Origin: Gemmatimonadaceae bacterium
Lineage (GTDB): Bacteria > Gemmatimonadota > Gemmatimonadetes > Gemmatimonadales > Gemmatimonadaceae
Length of the DNA: 50,507 bases
Assembly: GCA_036273715.1 (NCBI GenBank)
Contig: DASUHB010000002.1
Coordinates: forward strand, 1 to 50,507
Direction of reading: 5' to 3'
Part shown: piece by piece, positions 1-12,785 of the stretch
Position numbering within the stretch: the stretch's first letter is position 1
Layout: every line of letters begins with the position of its first letter
Translations under genes and position numbers: made by a program
Notes under the pieces: generated by a model
Database searches by the model: none
Told to the model about the DNA's origin: nothing
The model's input: the letters and a program-made list of their open reading frames with translations, nothing else

Positions 1-4607
<4,607 letters not shown>

Positions 4608-4710
4608 TCCCAATTCCCCATTCTGCAAGCAGAGCATCACGCTTCATTGATGTCTCCATTCCAAGATCTACACCAACTCCGATTGTCGTTCGCCTAACGT
4701 CCGACTTTCG
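4608..4710 (+). other. 23S-5S spacer with 3' half of the 23S processing stalk
   Basis: Non-coding. Bases 4624-4647 pair with 1595-1621, and 4665-4687 pair with 1528-1550, so the spacer closes a long-range stem around 23S. The copy of GCCTAAC at 4692-4698 sits just outside that stem, as does the copy at 1514-1520 on the other side. The two are direct rather than inverted, so they are not part of the base pairing. Confidence 0.8.
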
Positions 4711-4826
4711 CTGGCGACTAGAGCGTAGGGGCCACACTCGTTCCCATCCCGAACACGATCGTTAAGCCCTACAGCGCCGATGGTACTCCGCCCGAGAGGG
4801 CGCGGGAGAGTAGGCCGTCGCCGGCA
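4711..4826 (+). rRNA. rrf: 5S ribosomal RNA
   Basis: The helix I strands CTGGCGAC (4711-4718) and GTCGCCGG (4817-4824) pair with one G-U. Inside are the conserved CCCATCCCGAACACG and the GCGCCGATGGTACT segment, followed by GGGAGAGTAGG. Length (about 115 nt) and position behind 23S are standard. No tRNA follows 5S before the terminator. Confidence 0.95.
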
Positions 4827-4833
4827 CTCCTTT

Positions 4834-4871
4834 GAAGCCCCCAGTCGGGAATACTCCCGACTGGGGGCTTC
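4834..4871 (+). terminator. rRNA operon terminator hairpin
   Basis: A perfect 17-bp stem (4834-4850 with 4855-4871) with the 4-base loop ATAC, eight bases after 5S. There is no proper T-tract after it (the sequence continues CGTCATCTG), so termination may rest on stem strength or need a factor. era starts 27 bases later and so is probably insulated from rRNA transcription. Confidence 0.85.
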
Positions 4872-4898
4872 GTCATCTGACCCAATGCCCCTCACTCT

Positions 4899-5783
4899 AT
4901 GACCCACGCCGGCATCCTCACCCTCTGCGGGAAACCCAACGCCGGCAAATCCACACTCCTCAACCGCCTCGTCGGCCAAAAGCTCAGCATCGTCAGCTCG
5001 AAACCACAATCCACCCGCGACCGCATCCTAGGAATCTTCACGCGCCAGGATCTCCAGGTCGTCCTGCTCGACACACCGGGACTGCTCGACCCGCACTACG
5101 CGCTCCAGCGCGCCATGCGCCACACCGCGCGCCGCGCACTCGAGGACGCCGACGTCATTGCATACCTGGTCGATGCAAATGAGCGCAACGTTGCGTCTCT
5201 CGTGGACGCCGCCGGCCTGGATGCACCGCCGCGCGCGCCAGTGCTCACCGTATTCAACAAAATCGACGCACTCGACCCGCCGCGCCTGGACGCGCTGCGC
5301 GCCCAGCAGCCCGATGCGCTCTTCGTTTCGGCACTCACCGGCGAAGGCATCGATGCGCTCATCGCGCGCGTCGCATCAGCCCTGCCCGAGAGCCCTTTTC
5401 TCTATCCCGAAGACGACATCGCCGAGCAACCGCTGCGCTTCTTTGCCTCCGAACTCATTCGCGAGACGGCGCTCGAGCAGCTGGAGCAGGAGGTTCCGTA
5501 CAGCATTGCATGCACGATCGAGGAGTTTCGCGAGGAGCGTCGGCCCGTGTACATTCGAGCGGTGCTCTACGTCGAGCGCGACAGCCAGAAGCGAATCGTG
5601 ATCGGCGAGGGTGGGGCTCGGATTCGCGAAATCGGTCGCGCGTCGCGAGAGAAGATCGAGGCGTTGATCGACGCCCCGGTCTATCTCGATCTCTGGGTGA
5701 AGGTGCTTCCTAACTGGCGGCGTGATTCCGCCGCGCTGCGACGACTCGGCTTCACGCACACTGATGAGGAGACACGGCCATGA
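4899..5783 (+). CDS. era: Era, ribosome-assembly GTPase
   Basis: Era binds GTP and the 3' end of 16S rRNA and helps mature the 30S subunit. The 294-residue length is standard. G1 is GKPNAGKS at residues 11-18, G3 is DTPG at 58-61, G4 is NKID near 124, and a SALTGEG motif gives G5. The C-terminal half carries the KH RNA-binding domain, with the GEGGARIREIG loop typical of Era. The start at 4899 puts the P-loop ten residues in, as in the family; no strong ribosome site is visible ahead of it. The stop overlaps the next start as ATGA, so the two genes are co-translated. It follows the rRNA operon directly, which suits its role but is not evidence of co-transcription. Confidence 0.97.
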   Translation: MTHAGILTLCGKPNAGKSTLLNRLVGQKLSIVSSKPQSTRDRILGIFTRQDLQVVLLDTPGLLDPHYALQRAMRHTARRALEDADVIAYLVDANERNVASLVDAAGLDAPPRAPVLTVFNKIDALDPPRLDALRAQQPDALFVSALTGEGIDALIARVASALPESPFLYPEDDIAEQPLRFFASELIRETALEQLEQEVPYSIACTIEEFREERRPVYIRAVLYVERDSQKRIVIGEGGARIREIGRASREKIEALIDAPVYLDLWVKVLPNWRRDSAALRRLGFTHTDEETRP

Positions 5784-5947
5784 GTCTCTCGCCACAGTTG
5801 CTCGAGGTGCTCGTTTGCCCCAAGTGCAAGGGTGAGCTCGAGTACCGGGAACAGGAACAGTGCCTCGTCTGCCACGCGTGTCGTCTTCGGTATGCGATCC
5901 GCGATGACATTCCGATCATGCTTATCGATGAGGCGACCGCGATCTGA
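5780..5947 (+). CDS. Trm112/YcaR-type small zinc protein
   Basis: A 55-residue protein beginning MSLSPQLLEVLVCPKC. Two CxxC pairs (CPKC at 13-16 and CHAC near 34-37) form the zinc ribbon of the Trm112/UPF0434 family. The ending DDIPIMLIDEA is the family hallmark. Eukaryotic Trm112 activates methyltransferases; the bacterial role is poorly defined. The start overlaps the era stop by ATGA, so it should be expressed with era. I trust the call because every conserved position is present, but the function is only by family. Confidence 0.93.
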   Translation: MSLSPQLLEVLVCPKCKGELEYREQEQCLVCHACRLRYAIRDDIPIMLIDEATAI

Positions 5948-6151
5948 GGCGGCGTCGCATCGCGGCGCACAAAGAAAATCATCGCGGCCGCCACTCGACG
6001 CACATCAGGCGGCCGCATAGTGTATGTGCCGCTTGGAGTTGCGTTCTCCGAGCGGAGATCGTCGAGCAGAGTACTCAATTCCCCGTGTCACCGGCGACGT
6101 GCGCGTGTCCGCGTCGCGATCCGGTGCCGAGAGAGCCGAGGACCGCCCAGG
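5948..6151 (+). other. 204-base spacer before the GGDEF gene
   Basis: No RNA gene or clear terminator seen. An open frame extends from 6020 into the GGDEF gene, but its first 44 codons give an arginine-rich translation unlike a protein domain. I treat it as leader sequence. Confidence 0.5.
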
Positions 6152-7117
6152 GTGGCCCACCCCCACGCCATCTTCTTTTCTCCAGACTCCGGCCGGCCGC
6201 CTGAAGGCGTGCGCGGCTGGCTCGCGGCGCGCGGTCTTCCGATCGTCGTGTCGTGCGACGTGGCGGATCTCATGGCTCGCACGCTCCGCGGCCGGCCAAC
6301 CGTGGTCGTGTTCGACGCACGCACGAACGCGGCGGTGGTGCTCAGTGCGTGCCGACGGCTCAAGAGCGATTCCTACACGGGCGTGGTGCCGGGCGGCGTG
6401 CTCACCGGCGATGATGAGAGCGACGTGACGGGAGCGCTCGATGCGTTGGCGGACGAGGTCTTCCCCGCGAGCATGCGGCCGGCTGAAGCAGCGCTCCGAT
6501 TCGACGCCATGCTGCGCCGCGCGGATCGCGATGTACACGTGCATCCGTCCACCCGGCTTCCCGGCGCGCCGGAGATCGAGTCCGAGATTGGACGACGCAT
6601 TGCGAGCGGCGAGCCGTTCGCGGTGTGCTACGCGGACCTCGATCACTTCAAGGAATACAACGATCGCTACAGCTACTATGAGGGCGATCGCGTCATTCGC
6701 ATCGTGGCGACGATTCTCCACGACGTCGTGCGCGGATCGAGCGGCGACGATGGATTTGTCGGGCATATCGGCGGCGATGATTTTATCTTCGTGGTGCCGA
6801 TGCGTGATGCGGTGGAGATCTCGCGCGAGATCATCGAGATCTTCGATGCACTTGCGCCGTTCCAGTACTCCGAGCAGGATCGGCACGCTGGATATTTCTT
6901 CGGAAAGGATCGGCGCGGGCAACTGCACCGCGTGCCGCTGATGACGCTGAGCATTGGCGTGGTAACGACCGAACGCCGGAACTTCACGCATCCAGCGCAG
7001 GTCAGCGAGTTGGCCACGGAGATGAAGAGTTATGCGAAGACGCTGCCTGGTTCCGTGTACGTCGTCGATCGTCGCCAAGACCGAGTGGAGTCGGGCGTCG
7101 GCGCGTCGGACCACTGA
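6152..7117 (+). CDS. GGDEF-domain protein with GGDDF variant
   Basis: About 321 residues from the GTG at 6152. An upstream ATG at 6020 in the same frame would add 44 unlikely residues. The N-terminal ~120 residues look like a degenerate receiver-type alpha/beta domain (PTVVVFDARTNAAVVLSACR). The C-terminal part is a GGDEF domain: YADLDHFKEYND holds the metal-binding aspartate and substrate-contact region, and the signature reads GGDDF instead of GG(D/E)EF. There is no RxxD inhibitory site upstream of it. Diguanylate cyclases make c-di-GMP from GTP. The E-to-D change in the fourth signature position may lower or abolish activity, so this could be a nucleotide-binding sensor instead. No transmembrane segment is evident. 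Confidence 0.8.
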   Translation: MAHPHAIFFSPDSGRPPEGVRGWLAARGLPIVVSCDVADLMARTLRGRPTVVVFDARTNAAVVLSACRRLKSDSYTGVVPGGVLTGDDESDVTGALDALADEVFPASMRPAEAALRFDAMLRRADRDVHVHPSTRLPGAPEIESEIGRRIASGEPFAVCYADLDHFKEYNDRYSYYEGDRVIRIVATILHDVVRGSSGDDGFVGHIGGDDFIFVVPMRDAVEISREIIEIFDALAPFQYSEQDRHAGYFFGKDRRGQLHRVPLMTLSIGVVTTERRNFTHPAQVSELATEMKSYAKTLPGSVYVVDRRQDRVESGVGASDH

Positions 7118-7159
7118 GCTCGGGCGGCGAGCGCGCACCGCGGAGAAGAGAATGGCGCG

Positions 7160-8149
7160 ATGAACGTCGTCTGCCCCGAATGCGGATCGATCTTTCGAGT
7201 CGACCCGGCGAAGATACCGCTCGCCGGCGTTCGTGCACGGTGCTCGGTGTGCGGAGGTGTGATCGCCATCGGCGAGCGCGGTCGCATCGACGACGACTTC
7301 GCCTCCCCGCAGCCGGCAGCAGCGCACGGCGGAGTGGCGGCGCGAGCAGGTGCGGGAGCGGCGCCTTCGCCGCTGTCGCCGCGACCGGCGACAACCATGC
7401 CGACGCCGCCGCAGCCATCGCGCGCGCAAGTCGACGCGTTGCTCTCGGGGATGAGTCGGCGCTCGATGCCCAACGCAGAAAATTCGGCGGCTGCGTCGAC
7501 GGCGCCCGCCGCGCCAAGCAAGCCACAGGGGTCGGGCGCAGTACCCATCGTGCCGGCGTCACCGCCGGTGCCTGCGGCGGGCGCCGCCGCCGCACCGCGT
7601 CCGACCGCTGCGCCTGCCGCACCGTCGCGGCCGGGGTTTCCGTTTTCGCACTCGCCGTCTGCGCCGGGCGCGACCGGCGGTGGACCGGGGCCGAGACCTG
7701 CGCCACGCGTGCCGACGCCCGCAGCGCCGGCGCCGTCCGTTGGGCATGCCGGGCCAGCGGCGCCGCAGGCGCCGCCGGCCGGCATCCCCTTCGCCCAACG
7801 CCCGCCCGCAGCTCCCGCTTCCGCACCGACCGGTGCGCCCCGCGCCACCGCCCCGGTCCAGCGGCCGTCCACCGGCTCGCGCGCCCCGATCAATCCCTTC
7901 CTGTCCAACGATCCCAACGTCAAAGCGAAGCGCCTGGCGCGCGCGTTGGTCTCCGACATTGTCGCGTACTTCCCCGACAAGCATCGCGAAGGACTGCGCA
8001 ACGGCACGCTGCGCGAGCTCTTTCGTGAAGAGATCAAGAAGAGCTACGAGGAATACGTCGACCAGATGACTCGCGAGTTCGCCGAGAGCACCACCCACTT
8101 CCAGGACGCGCTGAACGACGTCCTCGCGGGTGGCAAGCGGATTTTCTGA
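7160..8149 (+). CDS. Zinc-ribbon protein with long Ala/Pro linker
   Basis: A 329-residue protein of three parts. Residues 1-40 are an MJ0042-type zinc ribbon (C5xxC8 ... C28xxC31). Residues ~45-245 are a low-complexity Ala/Pro-rich linker, probably disordered. The last ~75 residues are a charged helical domain starting near NDPNVKAKRLARALV and ending ALNDVLAGGKRIF. MJ0042 ribbons of this type begin many deltaproteobacterial and Gemmatimonadota proteins of unknown function. The ribosome site GGAGAAGAG lies ~13 bases upstream. Closer to it, an ATG at 7152 opens a three-codon frame (Met-Ala-Arg-stop) whose stop overlaps this start. The gene stands between signalling (GGDEF) and translation genes. 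I do not assign a function. Confidence 0.75.
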   Translation: MNVVCPECGSIFRVDPAKIPLAGVRARCSVCGGVIAIGERGRIDDDFASPQPAAAHGGVAARAGAGAAPSPLSPRPATTMPTPPQPSRAQVDALLSGMSRRSMPNAENSAAASTAPAAPSKPQGSGAVPIVPASPPVPAAGAAAAPRPTAAPAAPSRPGFPFSHSPSAPGATGGGPGPRPAPRVPTPAAPAPSVGHAGPAAPQAPPAGIPFAQRPPAAPASAPTGAPRATAPVQRPSTGSRAPINPFLSNDPNVKAKRLARALVSDIVAYFPDKHREGLRNGTLRELFREEIKKSYEEYVDQMTREFAESTTHFQDALNDVLAGGKRIF

Positions 8150-8192
8150 CGAACGGTCGTTGGTCGCAGTAGGGCGTTTCCCATCGTTGGTC

Positions 8193-8198
8193 TATATT
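8193..8198 (+). promoter_or_regulatory. -10-like TATATT before prfB
   Basis: TATATT stands out in a GC-rich spacer 33 bases ahead of the prfB start. Similar TATATTT elements precede uvrC (32052) and the 45002 gene (44974). I do not see a convincing -35 at 17 bases. The GGGGAAG at 8222-8228 is the likely prfB ribosome site. Confidence 0.5.
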
Positions 8199-8230
8199 TC
8201 CCCCTCGGTCACACACTCAACGGGGAAGTC

Positions 8231-9347
8231 ATGTCAGAATCAGAGCGGGCCCGCCGGCTGCACCATTACGAGGAACGGCTCGGCGAGCTGCGGAGGTATC
8301 TTTGACGTCGATGGCAAACGGCGTGAGCTCGAAGCGCGCGAAGCGCGCATGGGCGAGCAGGGATTCTGGGACGACCAGGAGCGCGCACGCGAAGTCATAG
8401 CGGAAATCAAGAAGCTCAAGGAAGTCGTCGAGCCGTTCGACACCCTGTCGAACAAGGTGCAGGAGCTGCTGGAGATGGAAGCGCTGCTCGACCAGGAGCC
8501 GGACGACTCGTTGTCGGCGGAGCTCGAGCGCGAAGTATCGGCGCTCGACGAGCAGGTGCCGGCGTTCGAAGTGCGGTCGCTGCTGGCCGGCCCCGACGAC
8601 CGGCGCGATGCGATGCTCGAAATCAGCGCCGGCGCCGGCGGCACCGAAGCGCAGGACTGGGCATCGATGCTCATGCGCATGTACGAGCGTTGGGCGGCGC
8701 GCCACGGATTCGCGTGGGAAGTACTCGACATGAGCGAGGGCGAAGAAGCCGGGATCAAGGGCGCGATGATCGAGATTCGCGGGCCGTACGCCTACGGATT
8801 TCTCCGTCCGGAGACGGGGGTGCATCGGCTGGTTCGCATTTCGCCGTTCGACGCACAGGCGCGGCGTCACACGAGCTTCGCGTCGGTGTTCGTGTATCCC
8901 GAGGCCGACGAGGACATCAACATCGAGGTGCGCGACGAGGACATCAAAATGGATGTCTTCCGCGCCTCGGGCGCCGGCGGCCAGCACGTCAACAAGACCA
9001 GCTCGGCCGTTCGCCTAACGCACATCCCCTCGGGCATCGTGGTGAGCTGCCAGCAGGAGCGGTCGCAGTTCAAGAACAAGGCGACGGCGATGAAGATGCT
9101 GCGCAACGCGCTCTATCAGCGCGAGGTGGCGGAGCGGGAGAAGAAAAAGGCGGCGATCGACGCGGCCAAGACCGATGTTTCGTTCGGGAACCAGATCCGG
9201 AGCTACGTGTTCCAGCCGTATACCATGGTCAACGATCATCGCACCGAGCTCAAAATTCCCGACGTGCGCAAGGTGATGGACGGCGGCATCGACCCGTTCA
9301 TCGAGGCCTACCTGCGCAAGTTCGGCGCAAGCGTTGGTGCCGCGTGA
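8231..9347 (+). CDS. prfB: Peptide chain release factor 2, programmed +1 frameshift
   Basis: RF2 reads UGA and UAA and releases the finished peptide. Translation starts at ATG 8231, runs 24 codons to CTT, meets an in-frame TGA at 8303-8305, and must slip +1 to continue from GAC at 8304. The product is then 371 residues, close to the 365 of E. coli RF2. The SPF stop-recognition tripeptide falls at about residues 204-206 and the catalytic GGQ at 249-251, almost the E. coli numbering. The slip site has the expected Shine-Dalgarno-like GGAGG three bases before CTT TGA C. A simple ORF caller would place the start wrongly at 8130 in the shifted frame. The stop overlaps lysS by GTGA. Confidence 0.96.
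8293..8306 (+). promoter_or_regulatory. RF2 autoregulatory frameshift site
   Basis: The segment reads GGAGG, TAT, CTT, TGA, C. The internal Shine-Dalgarno, the slippery CTT and the weak TGA-C stop are the three known parts of the RF2 feedback switch: when RF2 is scarce, ribosomes pause at TGA and slip to complete RF2. Confidence 0.95.
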
Positions 9348-10843
9348 CGTCGGCCGAAGCCAGTGCGGTGCTGCTGGCGCGCCGCGCGAAGCTGGACCAG
9401 CTCCTCGAGCGCGGGATCGCGCCCTTCGCCTACCGGTACGAGCGGACGCACGATGCGCGGCAGGCGGTTGCTGCGTTAGGCGACGGATCCGGGGACGCAC
9501 CGGGCCCCGAGGTGCGCGTGGCCGGCCGCCTCGTCGCCTGGCGCGCCCACGGCAAGACCGCGTTCGCGCACCTGGCCGACGCGTCGGGACGGCTGCAGCT
9601 CTATTTCCGCCGCGATGAGTTAGGCGAAGAGCGGTTCGCCGCCCTCGACCTGCTCGATCTGGGCGACGTGATCGGCGCCGAGGGTCCGCTCTTCCGCACG
9701 AAGACCGGCGAAGTCACGGTGCGCGTCCGGTCGTTCGAGCTGCTCGCCAAATCGCTCCGCCCGCTGCCCTTCGGCAAAGAAGAAATCGTCGACGGACGGG
9801 CGGTGATGCACAGCGGCTTCGCCGACGCAGAGCAGCGATCGCGCCAACGCTATGCCGATCTCGCCGTGCACCCGGACGTGCGCGAGCTGTTCATCGCCCG
9901 CTCGCGCATGGTGTCGGCCATCCGGCGATTCCTCGATGCGCGCGATTTCATCGAGGTCGAGACGCCGGTCCTGCAACCACTGTATGGCGGCGCAACGGCG
10001 CGCCCGTTCGTCACGCAGCACGAAGCGCTCGACATGCCGCTCTATTTGCGCATCGCCGACGAGCTGTACCTCAAGCGGCTCATCGTCGGCGGTCTCGAGC
10101 GCGTGTACGAGATCGGGCACGACTTCCGGAACGAGGGCATCGATCGGACGCACAATCCGGAATTCACCATGCTCGAGTTCTATCAGGCGTACGCGGACTA
10201 TCGCGACATGATGGGCGTCGTCGAAGCGCTGCTGGTCGCGGCAGCCGATGCGATTCGCTCGGACGCCTCGTTAGCCGAGCGCGTCCCGGTGTTCCAACCG
10301 CCGTTTCCGCGGGTCGAGTGGGTACCGGCGCTCAACCATGCGCTCGGCTTCGACGCGATGGCACTCGACGTCGCGGCGCTGCGCAGTGCGGCCGATCGGA
10401 TCGGCATCGAGCACGTGGCGAGTCTGAGTCGTCCCAAGATTCTGGATGAAATGTTCCAGGCGCTGGTCGAGGCGCAGCTCGACGCGCCGACCTTCGTGAT
10501 CGATTATCCGCGTGAGTTGTCTCCGCTGGCCAAGCCCAAGCGCGGCGATCCCCGGCTCACCGAACGGTTCGAGTTGTTCGCGCACGGCAAGGAAATGGCA
10601 AACGCATTCAGCGAGCTGAACGATCCCATCGATCAACGCGCGAGATTCGAGGCGCAGGCAGCGCTGCGCGCGGCCGGGGACGCGGAAGCAAGCGGCGTGG
10701 ACGAAGACTATCTTCGCGCTATGGAGTACGGCATGCCGCCGACCGGCGGCGTGGGGATCGGGATCGACCGACTGTTCATGTACCTGAGCGGCACGGCGCA
10801 CATCCGCGACGTGATTCTGTTTCCAACCATGCGTCCCGAATGA
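9344..10843 (+). CDS. lysS: Lysyl-tRNA synthetase, class II
   Basis: Charges tRNA-Lys. The start is GTG 9344, overlapping the prfB stop as GTGA; 499 residues, normal for the class II enzyme. An N-terminal OB fold binds the anticodon (VRVAGRLVAWRAHGKTAFAHL). The class II core follows: motif 2 is FRNEGIDRTHNPEFTMLE near residue 261, and motif 3 is GVGIGIDRLFMYL near the C-terminus. The frame opens far upstream, inside prfB, but that part is shadow sequence. prfB-lysS adjacency is common in several phyla. Two GTTAGGC words (9475, 9619) lie in the N-terminal third. Confidence 0.97.
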   Translation: MTSAEASAVLLARRAKLDQLLERGIAPFAYRYERTHDARQAVAALGDGSGDAPGPEVRVAGRLVAWRAHGKTAFAHLADASGRLQLYFRRDELGEERFAALDLLDLGDVIGAEGPLFRTKTGEVTVRVRSFELLAKSLRPLPFGKEEIVDGRAVMHSGFADAEQRSRQRYADLAVHPDVRELFIARSRMVSAIRRFLDARDFIEVETPVLQPLYGGATARPFVTQHEALDMPLYLRIADELYLKRLIVGGLERVYEIGHDFRNEGIDRTHNPEFTMLEFYQAYADYRDMMGVVEALLVAAADAIRSDASLAERVPVFQPPFPRVEWVPALNHALGFDAMALDVAALRSAADRIGIEHVASLSRPKILDEMFQALVEAQLDAPTFVIDYPRELSPLAKPKRGDPRLTERFELFAHGKEMANAFSELNDPIDQRARFEAQAALRAAGDAEASGVDEDYLRAMEYGMPPTGGVGIGIDRLFMYLSGTAHIRDVILFPTMRPE

Positions 10844-12090
10844 ATCGACTCGAGCTGGCGATTGCGTGGCGGTATCTGCGAACGAGGGGCGGCTCGCGAC
10901 TGTTTTCGTTCATCAGCGCCATCGCGATCGGCGGCGTGCTCGTGGGCGTGAGCGCGCTGATCGTGATCAACGGTGTGATGACGGGCATGCAGACCGATCT
11001 GCGCGACAAGATTCTCGTCGGCAGTCCCGACCTGCGCGTGCTGACGTTCGGCGATGATCTCGTGATGCCCAAGTGGCGCGATGCGCTGGCGCGGGTGGTG
11101 CACGAGCCGGGGGTTGTGGCCGTCGCGCCGTTCGTCCTAACGCAGGGGCTCGCGCAAGCGGGACACAATTATCCGTCGGCGGTGCAGGTGGAAGGCATCG
11201 AGCCCGAAGCGCGCGGCGTCCCGCAAATCACGACCATTCGGCAGAAGGCGCTCAAGGGCGACTTCCGATTCGCGAGCGATGACGGCACCGGACACGGCGC
11301 CGTGTTGGGCTCGAGTCTCGCGAATCGTCTCGATCTGACTGTGGGCGACACGTTCACCATCATCTCGCCGGCCGGCGCCAAGTTCAGCGCATCTGTCGGG
11401 ATGGTCGTGCCGCGGATCTTTCAGTTTCAGGTCACCGGGATTTTCGAGACGGGCATGTTCGAGTACGACGACTCGTACATCTACATCTCGCTGCCGGTGG
11501 CGCAGCAGTTCGCGAATCTGGGCGATGCGGTGACTGGGTTGGAAGCGCGCACCACGTCGCGCGAAACGGCCGGCGCCGTTGGCGTACGCATTCGTACGAT
11601 GCTCGGGTACCCGTATCGGGTGGTCGATTGGCAGCAGCAGAACTCGTCGCTGTTCCACGCGCTCAAGCTCGAGAAGCTGGCGATGGGCGTGATTCTGTTG
11701 CTGATCGTGGTGGTCGCGGCGTTCAACATTGTGAGCACGCTCACAATGGTCGTGACGGACAAGACGCGAGAGATAGGGATTCTCAAGGCGATGGGGCTGC
11801 GGTCGGCGGCGGTGCTGCGCGTCTTTCTCGTGCAGGGGCTCGTGATCGGTCTTCTGGGAACGGGAATTGGACTCGTGCTCGGTGTGACGGTGGGCGTAGT
11901 GATCGACCACTTCAAGCTCATCGCGCTCGATCCGAGCGTATATTTCATCGACCATCTGCCAGTGTCGATTCAGCCGTTGGACGTGTTGTGGATCGTGCTG
12001 GCGAGCGTCGCGATCGCCATGTTGGCCACGTTGTATCCGTCTCTGCAGGCGGCGAATCTCTATCCGGTGGAAGCCATCCGTCACGAATGA
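10840..12090 (+). CDS. LolC/LolE-family lipoprotein-releasing permease
   Basis: Inner-membrane subunit of the ABC transporter that extracts lipoproteins for delivery to the outer membrane. The 416-residue protein has one transmembrane helix near the N-terminus (LFSFISAIAIGGVLVGVSAL), a long periplasmic domain, then three helices in the FtsX domain (KLAMGVILLLIVVVAAFN onward). The cytoplasmic EIGILKAMG coupling segment is typical. Only one permease gene is present, so it may act as a homodimer (LolF-like) rather than a LolC-LolE pair. The start overlaps lysS by ATGA and the stop overlaps lolD by ATGA. Confidence 0.93.
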   Translation: MNRLELAIAWRYLRTRGGSRLFSFISAIAIGGVLVGVSALIVINGVMTGMQTDLRDKILVGSPDLRVLTFGDDLVMPKWRDALARVVHEPGVVAVAPFVLTQGLAQAGHNYPSAVQVEGIEPEARGVPQITTIRQKALKGDFRFASDDGTGHGAVLGSSLANRLDLTVGDTFTIISPAGAKFSASVGMVVPRIFQFQVTGIFETGMFEYDDSYIYISLPVAQQFANLGDAVTGLEARTTSRETAGAVGVRIRTMLGYPYRVVDWQQQNSSLFHALKLEKLAMGVILLLIVVVAAFNIVSTLTMVVTDKTREIGILKAMGLRSAAVLRVFLVQGLVIGLLGTGIGLVLGVTVGVVIDHFKLIALDPSVYFIDHLPVSIQPLDVLWIVLASVAIAMLATLYPSLQAANLYPVEAIRHE

Positions 12091-12785
12091 GCATTGTCGA
12101 GGCGAGAGATCTGTCGAAATCGTACGTCGGCGGCGACGGCACGCCGATCCGTGTGCTCGACGGCGTGGATCTCGACGTGGCGCGCGGTGAGATGCTCGCG
12201 ATCGTGGGCGCAAGCGGCGCGGGGAAGAGCACGTTGTTGCATTTGTTGGGCGGACTGGATCGTCCGACGCGCGGGTTCGTGGTCCTCGATGGCGAACCGC
12301 TGCACGGCTTGAGCGACGAGGCGTTGGCGCGCGTGAGGAACCGCAAGGTTGGATTTGTCTTTCAGTTTCACCACCTGCTGCGGGAGTTTTCGGCGCTCGA
12401 GAACGTGATGATGCCGTTGCGTATTGCGGGATGGGATGCGAAGCGGGCGCGTTCGCGCGCCGAGGAATTGTTGGCGAGGGTGGGGCTCGAGGGGCGGATG
12501 ACGCATCGGCCGGCCGAGCTGTCGGGGGGCGAGCAGCAGCGCACCGCGGTCGCGCGTGCGTTAGCCATCGATCCCAAGGTGGTGTTGGCGGACGAGCCGT
12601 CGGGCAATCTCGACAACGCGAACGCCGAGCGGCTGCACGAACAGTTCGTGGCGCTCGTGCGGCAGCTCGAGATTGCGATGGTGGTGGTGACTCACAATCG
12701 CGCGCTGGCGGCGCGTGCGGATCGGACGCTGTTGCTGGACGGCGGTCGGCTGCGCGAGACGGATGTGCGAGAGGTCGTAGCCTGA
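12087..12785 (+). CDS. lolD: LolD, lipoprotein-release ATPase
   Basis: ATP-binding subunit pairing with the permease immediately upstream. 232 residues. Walker A is GASGAGKS at 41-48; the Q-loop lies in VFQFHHLL; the ABC signature LSGGEQQR and Walker B VVLADEPSG follow, and the switch histidine is in VVVTHN. These match the MacB/LolD subfamily. Its stop TGA shares one base with the mcsA start (TGATG), so lipoprotein export and the Mcs genes may be in one transcript. Confidence 0.96.
   Translation: MSIVEARDLSKSYVGGDGTPIRVLDGVDLDVARGEMLAIVGASGAGKSTLLHLLGGLDRPTRGFVVLDGEPLHGLSDEALARVRNRKVGFVFQFHHLLREFSALENVMMPLRIAGWDAKRARSRAEELLARVGLEGRMTHRPAELSGGEQQRTAVARALAIDPKVVLADEPSGNLDNANAERLHEQFVALVRQLEIAMVVVTHNRALAARADRTLLLDGGRLRETDVREVVA

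Noticed and set aside
6005-7429. A 474-residue minus-strand frame, very arginine-rich
   Set aside because: Antisense to the GGDEF gene, which keeps its domain motifs. No recognisable domain in the antisense product.
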